DNA from: an uncultured Porphyromonadaceae bacterium | Lineage (GTDB): Bacteria > Bacteroidota > Bacteroidia > Bacteroidales > Muribaculaceae | Assembly (NCBI GenBank): GCA_900552325.1 | Contig: URZG01000140.1 | Coordinates: 1-6,186 of the forward strand | Length of the DNA stretch: 6,186 nt | Direction: 5' to 3' | Part shown: positions 1 through 5,526 of the stretch, piece after piece | Numbering within the stretch: the stretch's first letter is position 1 | Layout: each line of letters begins with the position of its first letter | Program-made: the position numbers and the translations under genes | The notes under the pieces: model-generated | Told to the model about the DNA's origin: nothing | The model's input: only the letters and a program-made list of their open reading frames with translations | Databases searched by the model: none

Positions 1-541
1 CAGCTACGATATCGTCGGCTCACATTATCCCGACTATGACTTCACCGTAATACTCTCGCACTTCAAAGGACACGCTATGGGCGGTTTCGGCGGAGCGGTA
101 AAAAACATGTCGATCGGCATCGCATCCTCCAACGGCAAGAGCTACATCCACACAGCCGGCAAAATAGAGACGACCGACGGGTTATGGCAAAACATCGCTG
201 CGCAGGATGATTTTCTGGAATCAATGGCGGAAGCCGCCAAAGCCGTGGCCGACCATTGCGGCGACAATATCATCTACATCAGCGTAGCCAACAATCTTTC
301 GGTGGACTGCGACTGCGATTCACATCCCGCTGACCCGCAGATGCACGACATAGGCGTGCTTGCGTCGCTCGACCCCATCGCCCTCGACAAGGCATGCACC
401 GATTTGGTGCGTTCCTCCTCCGACCACGGCAAAGTGCATCTAATCGAACGCATCGACTCCCGCCACGGCATGCACACCCTCGATTACGGAGAACAGATCG
501 GCCTGGGAACACAGAACTATAAACTTATCAGGCTTGACTGA
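1..541 (+). CDS. DUF362 family protein, ferredoxin-less type (5' end outside window)
   Basis: The open frame is already running at base 2 and ends with TGA at 539-541, so about 179 C-terminal residues are visible. An ATG at 77 lies inside conserved sequence and is not the true start: the upstream residues read SYDIVGSHYPDYDF and lead directly into the family signature SHFKGHAMGGFGGAVKN. Other DUF362 hallmarks are the DCDCD motif (bases 305-319), DIGVLASLDPIALDKAC, and the tail SRHGMHTLDYGEQIGLG. Many DUF362 proteins carry a CxxCxxCxxxCP-type ferredoxin insert after the KN...G block. Here that region runs straight into AGKIETTDGLW with no such cysteines, so this is the ferredoxin-less subtype. 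The biochemical role is unknown; the DCDCD acidic cysteine cluster could bind a metal (inference). The stop overlaps the start of the following receptor gene by one base, which implies co-transcription and probably translational coupling. The promoter must lie upstream of the window. The family call is firm; the function is not. Confidence 0.9.
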   Translation, partial: SYDIVGSHYPDYDFTVILSHFKGHAMGGFGGAVKNMSIGIASSNGKSYIHTAGKIETTDGLWQNIAAQDDFLESMAEAAKAVADHCGDNIIYISVANNLSVDCDCDSHPADPQMHDIGVLASLDPIALDKACTDLVRSSSDHGKVHLIERIDSRHGMHTLDYGEQIGLGTQNYKLIRLD

Positions 542-2418
542 TGAAGAGGTCGCTCGCGTTTCCCCTCATCGCCATAACCGCATCGGCGGCAGCTTTCGGT
601 GCCCGCAACTCCGTAGCCGACACCGATACCGTCAGAACCAGCCGCACCCTCGGCGAAGTTGTGGTGACCGGCAGCAACGATGCCGTCAGCCGCAACCTGC
701 TCCCTTTCACGGTATCCTCCGTGGGCGCCACACAGCTCGAAGCCACCGGGTCGCCGCAGCTGCTGTCGTCGATTTCCGGAATGGTACCCGGTCTGTTCGT
801 GTCGGAGCGCAACATCATGGGATTCGGCATAAGCAACGGCGGCTCAGGAGGTATCAAGATCCGCGGTGTGGGTGGCGAACCGACAAACGCTGTGCTCATG
901 ATGGTCGACGGACAACCTCAGTTCGCAGGCATCTACTCGCACCATGTGGCTGACTTCTACCAGGCTGAATACGTTGACCACGTGGAAGTGCTTCGCGGCC
1001 CTGCATCGGTGCTCTACGGATCAAATGCAATGGGTGGTGTGATCAACGTCATCACCAAAAACGCCCGTAAGAACGGTACCGAGACATCGCTCACCTCACA
1101 GTTGGGCTCGTACAACACGTGGCAGTCCTCCCTGACCAACACGTTGCGTTACGGCAGATTCTCTTCGCTGGTCACACTCAGCTACGACCGCTCCGACGGT
1201 GTGCGCAAGAATTTCGATTTCCGTCAGAGCGCACTCTACGCCAAAGCCGCCTACGAACTGTCAGGCAACTGGAATCTCCAGGCAGATTACTCACTGATGC
1301 AGTTTATAGGCAACGATCCTGTCTACCCTACACTCTCTAACCCTGAATCAACTGACATCTACCATCAGAACGTGATCCGCGGAGAGACATCGCTTACCGC
1401 TACCAACCGGTATGGAGCTACCGCCGGTCTTGTGCGTGTATATTACAGTTACGGCAACCACTACGTCGATGATCCGAGGCACTTCCATTCACTTGATGAC
1501 AGGCTTGGCGTCATCGCCTATCAGAATTTCCACCCCTGGAAAGGAGCCGACGCCACCCTGGGCTTCGACTTCGACCGCTACACCGGGAGCATCCCCATGT
1601 CGGGAGGGAACGCTCATAAACCCGGCTCTCTTACCACTATGGAGCGCCAGGCTATTACCGAATATTCCCCCTACCTCACTTTGCAGCAGGCGCTGGCAGG
1701 CGACCGTCTCATTCTCAACGCCGGCCTTCGCGCGGCGTGCAGCGACAAATTCGGCACCGAATGGGTGCCGCAGGCCGGCGTGGCGGTCAATCTTCCGCGC
1801 GACTGGCATTTCAAGGCATCGGTCGCCAAAGGGTACCGTAACCCCTCTTTCCGCGAACTGTATCTATACCGGACGGCCAACGCCTCGCTCCATCCCGAGA
1901 GGATGATGAACTACGAGGTATCGGCCGGCCGCAGCTTCGGACGATGGGCCACCCTGGAGGTCACGGCTTTCTACAGCCGAGGGAGCGAGATGATTCAGAC
2001 CGTTGACATGCATAACGTCAACACCGGACGGTTTATTAACAAGGGTATTGAATTGTCAGCCTCGTCACATCCCCTTGACTGTCTCCGCCTGTGGGCGACT
2101 TACAGCTACCTCCATTCTTCCCTCAAAAACATTACCGGCGCTCCGAGCAACCAATATTATCTTGGGGCTTCGTGGCACACCCCGGTCAAAGGACTCACCT
2201 TCGATGCCGTTCTCAAAGGTGTGGAAGGGCTGTATGTTGCTGACACGATGCCCCGACAAAGCTGGGCCACACTATCGGTGCGCCCCGCATGGCGCCCGCT
2301 CCGGTGGCTGCAGCTGTTCGCCAATTTCGATAACATCACCGACGCACACCGTATAATAAACCGCGGCTATCCCCTCCCCGGATTCACCGCAACGGGTGGA
2401 TTTAAAATCACCATCTGA
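541..2418 (+). CDS. TonB-dependent outer-membrane receptor (BtuB/Cir-sized)
   Basis: This encodes a 625-residue outer-membrane active transporter driven by TonB-ExbB-ExbD. The N-terminus is a signal peptide (MKRS, a hydrophobic stretch to about residue 20, plausible cleavage after SVA at 24-26). A TonB-box-like LGEVVVTG follows at 37-44. The plug domain spans about 50-175, with IKIRGVGGEPTNAVLMMVDG and the highly conserved VEVLRGPASVLYG, then GGVINVITK. The rest is the 22-strand barrel, ending in the family's late FDNITDAHR and GYPLPGF segments. No carboxypeptidase-like N-terminal extension and no SusD partner are present, so it is not a SusC-type glycan transporter. The length is that of vitamin or metal-chelate receptors. 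The start is fixed by the TGATG overlap with the DUF362 gene and by the signal peptide. The last residue is isoleucine (FKITI) rather than the usual terminal aromatic. The downstream S-component gene follows after 36 bp. The ligand cannot be named from sequence. Confidence 0.95.
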   Translation: MKRSLAFPLIAITASAAAFGARNSVADTDTVRTSRTLGEVVVTGSNDAVSRNLLPFTVSSVGATQLEATGSPQLLSSISGMVPGLFVSERNIMGFGISNGGSGGIKIRGVGGEPTNAVLMMVDGQPQFAGIYSHHVADFYQAEYVDHVEVLRGPASVLYGSNAMGGVINVITKNARKNGTETSLTSQLGSYNTWQSSLTNTLRYGRFSSLVTLSYDRSDGVRKNFDFRQSALYAKAAYELSGNWNLQADYSLMQFIGNDPVYPTLSNPESTDIYHQNVIRGETSLTATNRYGATAGLVRVYYSYGNHYVDDPRHFHSLDDRLGVIAYQNFHPWKGADATLGFDFDRYTGSIPMSGGNAHKPGSLTTMERQAITEYSPYLTLQQALAGDRLILNAGLRAACSDKFGTEWVPQAGVAVNLPRDWHFKASVAKGYRNPSFRELYLYRTANASLHPERMMNYEVSAGRSFGRWATLEVTAFYSRGSEMIQTVDMHNVNTGRFINKGIELSASSHPLDCLRLWATYSYLHSSLKNITGAPSNQYYLGASWHTPVKGLTFDAVLKGVEGLYVADTMPRQSWATLSVRPAWRPLRWLQLFANFDNITDAHRIINRGYPLPGFTATGGFKITI

Positions 2419-2454
2419 GCCCTTTTTTACCTCCGAAATAATAATATCAAAAAT

Positions 2455-2970
2455 ATGAATACATCATTCAGACTCAACACAGCGCTTCCGCGTGGCCTCG
2501 CAGCTATAAAAGGCACATTCCTACCTGCCATACTCTTCATCGCAGGGAATATAGTTCTACCGCAGATCGCGCACCTCGTACCGGGCGGAGGCCCCACATG
2601 GCTTCCGATCTACTTCTTCACCCTTGTCGGCGCCTGGTGCTACGGCTGGCGGGTCGGCCTCCTGACGGCTATACTTTCTCCGGTTGTCAATTCACTCCTT
2701 TTCGGGATGCCCGCAATCGCCGTCCTACCCCCCATACTGCTTAAATCAACCATACTCGCCGCCGCTGCCGCCATAGCTGCCGATCGTTGTCGCGCCACCA
2801 TCGGGGCAATCGCCGCTGTGGTATTTGCCTACCAGAGCCTCGGCACCCTTGGCGAATGGGTTCTTTGCGGCTCCTTTTTTGAGGCATGTCAGGATTTCCG
2901 CATAGGTCTCCCCGGGATGCTTCTGCAGGTTGCAGGGGGGTGGTTGGCCATCCATCGTCTGCACCGATAG
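2455..2970 (+). CDS. Putative ECF-type transporter S component (membrane protein)
   Basis: This is a 171-residue, strongly hydrophobic protein with about five to six membrane segments (roughly 22-40, 48-62, 66-84, 88-109, 114-130 and 150-166). Size and layout fit the substrate-binding S subunit of energy-coupling-factor vitamin or metal transporters. Motifs that look conserved in this Bacteroidales group are GNIVLPQIAHLVPGGGPTWLPIYF (given here as the stretch 31-54), SPVVNSLLFGMPAIAVLPP at 75-93, the YQSLGTLGEW block at 126-135 and the QDFRIGLPGMLLQ block at 146-158. No ECF ATPase or T-component gene lies in the window, so it would have to share an energising module encoded elsewhere, as group II S components do. 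It follows the TonB receptor after 36 bp of A/T-rich leader lacking a -7 promoter element, so one operon with the receptor is likely. The ATG follows an A-rich leader typical of Bacteroidota starts. The call rests on fold-level resemblance recalled from memory; the substrate is unknown. Confidence 0.7.
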   Translation: MNTSFRLNTALPRGLAAIKGTFLPAILFIAGNIVLPQIAHLVPGGGPTWLPIYFFTLVGAWCYGWRVGLLTAILSPVVNSLLFGMPAIAVLPPILLKSTILAAAAAIAADRCRATIGAIAAVVFAYQSLGTLGEWVLCGSFFEACQDFRIGLPGMLLQVAGGWLAIHRLHR

Positions 2971-2980
2971 CATCTATCGG
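2964..2980. promoter_or_regulatory. Perfect 7-bp inverted repeat with 3-nt spacer
   Basis: CCGATAG (2964-2970), spacer CAT, CTATCGG (2974-2980) is a perfect dyad that contains the TAG stop of the S-component gene and is followed on the plus strand by six A residues. As RNA it would make a short hairpin at the 3' end of the upstream operon. It is not a classical Rho-independent terminator for plus-strand transcripts, because the run after the stem is A, not T. Alternatively it is a protein-binding dyad: its centre is about 60-65 bp before the inferred start site of the downstream promoter, the usual location for a LysR-family recognition site. Neither role is proven. Confidence 0.4.
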
Positions 2981-3023
2981 AAAAAACCTCAACGCGCCCC
3001 CTCGCCACCGTTGCGGCATAGAG

Positions 3024-3031
3024 TAATTTTG
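3024..3031 (+). promoter_or_regulatory. Bacteroidota-type -7 promoter element
   Basis: TAATTTTG matches the Bacteroidota sigma-ABfr -7 consensus TAnnTTTG exactly and lies in the only non-coding gap of meaningful size. No good TTTG -33 element is found at the expected 17-20 bp upstream; that stretch is C-rich (around 2995-3005). The promoter may therefore be weak or activator-dependent. The inferred transcription start is around 3034-3038, giving a leader of about 30 nt before the ATG at 3069. It would drive the small membrane protein, the exporter pair and possibly the LysR gene. Confidence 0.55.
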
Positions 3032-3068
3032 CATCGGAAATAAAAACAGGTAAAGAAGATATAAAACT

Positions 3069-3299
3069 ATGTTCAATCCGATGTTGATATGGTATGCCGT
3101 GGCCGGCGCAGTGATACTGGCCATATTGTTCGAGTTCATTCACTATATAACTTCCGGTAAGCGCCGGAACGCGCATGCGGCACATGGCCGACACCCCCGC
3201 GCACACCATCTTATCGGCGCATACAAGGAGCGTGACCTTTTCTTCATCCCCGGCGACCTTCGCTATAACGATCAGGACGATGACTTCGACGATTTCTGA
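3069..3299 (+). CDS. Small single-span membrane protein, unrecognised
   Basis: This is a 76-residue protein I do not recognise. Residues 5-27 form one hydrophobic span (LIWYAVAGAVILAILFEFI), followed by KRR at 31-33, which by the positive-inside rule suggests a cytoplasmic C-terminus. Next comes a histidine- and arginine-rich patch with H36, H39, H42, H46 and H47, then an amphipathic stretch (LFFIPGDLRYN), and finally an acidic tail with D68, D70-D72 and D74-D75. Support for coding: an A/T-rich leader just after the -7 element, G/C-rich third positions like its neighbours, and a gene end that overlaps the likely exporter start by 20 bp. Position suggests a small accessory or regulatory subunit of the exporter, but that is inference. 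The alternative, that this is leader sequence with an accidental frame, cannot be excluded without homologues. Confidence 0.62.
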   Translation: MFNPMLIWYAVAGAVILAILFEFIHYITSGKRRNAHAAHGRHPRAHHLIGAYKERDLFFIPGDLRYNDQDDDFDDF

Positions 3300-4074
3300 T
3301 TGCCCGGGCAGTTCCCTGGCCGACGCCGGGGAATTCCTGGCCGAATATACGGCGTGGCTTCTGGGCTGCGGCGCCACATGCATCCGTATCGAAAAAAACG
3401 TAGGACGCATCGCCGCAGCCTGGGGGTTGCACTGCGATCTGACAGTCATGCCGCGCCAGATCACCATCGTGCTTTCGGGGGGAACTGAAAACTGCAGCGA
3501 ACGTATTTTCACCTCCCGCATAAAACCGTGCGGGATAAACTTCGATATAAACAGCAATCTCAGCCGCCTGAGCTGGAATGTGGCCGACCGCAGGTTACCC
3601 GTAACCCGCGCCGCCGAACTGCTCCACGGCGCGGTGAGCCGACGATACTGCAATACCCTCACGGGGTTAATGCTGGTCAGCCTCGCCAACGCTTCGTTCT
3701 GCCGCCTTTTCGGTGGTGACGCCGCGGCAATGCTCACCGTATTTATCGCCACCCTGGCAGGTTACTCGGTGAAAGGTATTCTCCTCCATCACCACGCTGA
3801 TGTAAGACTCACATTTTTCATCTGCTCTTTCATCTCCGCGGCGCTGGCATATGGCGCCACCCTCTTCCGTTGGGGCGCCACACCCGATGTGGCGCTTGCC
3901 ACATCAGTGCTTTATCTCATCCCCGGAGTTCCCTACATCAACGCCGCAAGCGACCTCATCGGGCGCCACTATCTCTGCTCGCTGAGCCGCTTCGCCGACG
4001 CCTGCGTGCTCACCGCCTGCCTCTCGGCAGGGTTGTGCCTGGCCATAAAATTATTGGGTATCGAATGGTTCTGA
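3280..4074 (+). CDS. YjjP-like subunit of split ThrE-family exporter
   Basis: With the ATG at 3280 this is a 264-residue protein of the ThrE N-terminal family (PF06738, formerly DUF1212), close to the size of E. coli YjjP. Residues 1-120 form the soluble domain, with LADAGEFLAEYTAWLLGCGA at 13-32 and RIEKNVGRIAAAWGL at 36-50. About five membrane spans follow (near 126-144, 147-168, 177-195, 204-222 and 240-259). The family motif SVLYLIPGVPYINAASDLI sits at 209-227. The frame is open upstream to an ATG at 3175, but those extra 35 residues lack family resemblance and lie within the small membrane-protein gene, so I prefer 3280. In Corynebacterium ThrE exports threonine and serine; the E. coli YjjP-YjjB pair is implicated in succinate export. 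The substrate here is therefore open between small amino acids and dicarboxylates. The partner subunit starts 15 bp downstream. Confidence 0.9.
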   Translation: MTSTISDCPGSSLADAGEFLAEYTAWLLGCGATCIRIEKNVGRIAAAWGLHCDLTVMPRQITIVLSGGTENCSERIFTSRIKPCGINFDINSNLSRLSWNVADRRLPVTRAAELLHGAVSRRYCNTLTGLMLVSLANASFCRLFGGDAAAMLTVFIATLAGYSVKGILLHHHADVRLTFFICSFISAALAYGATLFRWGATPDVALATSVLYLIPGVPYINAASDLIGRHYLCSLSRFADACVLTACLSAGLCLAIKLLGIEWF

Positions 4075-4089
4075 TCATACACTGAAAGC

Positions 4090-4584
4090 ATGGACACGAC
4101 ATTTTTTCTACACATGGCCGAGGACGCGCTCTTCGCAGCGATAGCGGCGATCGGTTTCTCCACCATCAGCCACACTCCACGGCGCGCGTGGGGGGCCGCC
4201 GCACTCGCCGCCGCAGTGGCTCACTCCCTGCGCTTCCTTCTGATGTCGCCCACCGCAGGAGCGATGGGGATTACAGGAGCCAGCACACTGGCAGCTTTCG
4301 CCGGCGGAATGGCAGCGGTGGCAATGGCGCCGGTGGTGAAAGTCCCCGCCGAGGCATGCCTTTTCCCGGCGTTGCTACCGATGATACCGGGCATGTATGC
4401 CTACCGCTCCGTAGAGGCTCTCCTGGGATGCATCTCCTCTCAGGCCGAAGGTGAGTTCAGCCACTGGCTCTACCTGCTTGACTTCAACCTTTTCACCTGC
4501 GTGGCCGTTGTATTGGGTATGGTGCTGGGAGCAAACCTCCCGATCTTCATGCTCAAGAGGATTTCGTTCCGCGCCACCCGATGA
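4090..4584 (+). CDS. YjjB-like subunit of split ThrE-family exporter
   Basis: This 164-residue membrane protein belongs to the ThrE_2 family (PF12821), close in length to E. coli YjjB. About five membrane segments are visible (near 10-27, 34-51, 58-80, 87-103 and 131-154). The diagnostic motif PALLPMIPGMYAYRSVEALL is at 93-112. It mirrors the IPG motif of the YjjP-like partner, as expected for the two halves of a single-chain ThrE. The N-terminal AIAAIGFSTI segment also fits the family. It starts 15 bp after the partner's stop, so the pair is almost certainly co-transcribed and forms one inner-membrane exporter. It ends in a basic tail (KRISFRATR). There is nothing to suggest truncation. The substrate is uncertain for the same reasons as its partner. 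Confidence 0.9.
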   Translation: MDTTFFLHMAEDALFAAIAAIGFSTISHTPRRAWGAAALAAAVAHSLRFLLMSPTAGAMGITGASTLAAFAGGMAAVAMAPVVKVPAEACLFPALLPMIPGMYAYRSVEALLGCISSQAEGEFSHWLYLLDFNLFTCVAVVLGMVLGANLPIFMLKRISFRATR

Positions 4585-4617
4585 TTCCCGCCTAATGATC
4601 AGCACAGTAATATAACT

Positions 4618-5526
4618 ATGGAACTACGACAGCTCCGATATTTCGCCGAGGCCGCCAGACTTCTCAGCTTTTCCGAGGCCGCGCGCTCCCTATGCATAGC
4701 CCAAAGCACCCTCTCGCAACAGATACGTCAGCTCGAGGACGAGCTCGGGGTGCAGCTGTTCGACCGCCAGACACACTCCATAGCCCTCACCGAGGCAGGG
4801 CGTGAAGTGCTCCCCTGCGCGCTTCGTACCATCTGCGAGGCCGATACCTGCCGCGCACGTGTGGCCGACCTGGCCTCGCTCGCAGGGGGCGAGCTCAATA
4901 TCGGCGTAACTTATTCGTTCAGCCCCATTCTCACGGAGACCCTCGTGGAGTTCACCCGTTCCTACCCGGGGGTAAAACTCAATGTATTCTATAAACCGAT
5001 GGCCGAGCTGATGGCGATGCTGCGAGAACGGCGCGTGGATTTCGTGCTCGCCTTCCGTCCCTCCGAACGGATGGACGACATCGAATCGCATGTGCTTTTC
5101 GACAACCACCTTTCCGTTATCCTGCGTCAGGGGCACCCTCTGACCGACCGCCCGGCCCTCGCGCCAGCCGATCTCTCCGCCTTCAGCCTCGCCCTCCCCT
5201 GCCCCGGACTCCAGGCCCGCAACGCCCTCGACGGCTGCCTGGCCATCTCAGGCGCCTCGCTCCAGCCTCCCCGCGTGGAGCTAAACGAGGTCAACATACT
5301 CCTTGAACTGGTTAAACGGAGCGATATGATCACCATCCTCTCCGAGGCCACGGTCTATAACCAGTCGGGCGTGCGCGCCATCCCCCTGTCGCTCCCCGGA
5401 AGCCAAATGGAGGGGTGCGTGCACATGCTGCGCAGCGCTTACCGTAAAAAGTCAGCCCTCACTTTCATCACCCTCCTCAAGGACTCCCCTGCCGTCAGCG
5501 CCCGCCGCCACAACTGGTTCACCTGA
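4618..5526 (+). CDS. LysR-type transcriptional regulator
   Basis: This is a 302-residue regulator of normal LysR-family length. The winged helix-turn-helix occupies about residues 1-60, with MELRQLRYFAEAA, SFSEAARSLCIAQSTLSQQI at 17-36, QLEDELGVQLFDR at 38-50 and LTEAGREVL at 57-65. The effector-binding domain begins at GELNIGV (91-97) and runs to about 290. RQGHPL near residue 165 is the usual inter-subdomain landmark. It starts 33 bp after the exporter gene on the same strand, with no -7 element in that gap, so it is probably carried on the exporter transcript. Control of the exporter, and hence of itself, is the simple inference. This differs from the common divergent LysR arrangement. The effector is unknown. 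Its 3' end overlaps the convergent antiporter gene by 8 bp. Confidence 0.93.
   Translation: MELRQLRYFAEAARLLSFSEAARSLCIAQSTLSQQIRQLEDELGVQLFDRQTHSIALTEAGREVLPCALRTICEADTCRARVADLASLAGGELNIGVTYSFSPILTETLVEFTRSYPGVKLNVFYKPMAELMAMLRERRVDFVLAFRPSERMDDIESHVLFDNHLSVILRQGHPLTDRPALAPADLSAFSLALPCPGLQARNALDGCLAISGASLQPPRVELNEVNILLELVKRSDMITILSEATVYNQSGVRAIPLSLPGSQMEGCVHMLRSAYRKKSALTFITLLKDSPAVSARRHNWFT

Noticed and set aside
534..953. Plus-strand frame of 139 codons inside the TonB receptor gene
   Set aside because: It is Arg/His rich without domain resemblance and fully embedded in the conserved plug-domain coding region in another frame.
2395..2428. Possible terminator after the TonB receptor (GGTG/CACC stem then six T)
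   Set aside because: The stem is only four to five pairs, lies inside the coding end, and is separated from the T run by about ten bases. The next gene begins 36 bp on without a visible promoter, so read-through is more likely.
2964..2986. Dyad plus A6 read as a minus-strand intrinsic terminator
   Set aside because: On the minus strand the T run precedes the stem instead of following it, and no minus-strand gene ends here.
2889..3752. Long minus-strand open frame of 287 codons across the promoter gap and the exporter start
   Set aside because: It lies opposite three well-supported plus-strand features, has no recognisable domain, and its composition (Arg, Ser and Pro rich) is typical of the antisense of GC-rich coding DNA.
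4585..4617. Separate promoter or LysR autoregulatory site before the LysR gene
   Set aside because: The 33-bp gap has no TAnnTTTG element and no convincing dyad; the A/T-rich part fits an ordinary translation leader.
4690..5136. Minus-strand frame of 148 codons opposite the LysR gene
   Set aside because: It is an antisense shadow of a conserved DNA-binding and effector domain, with no leader or recognisable family.
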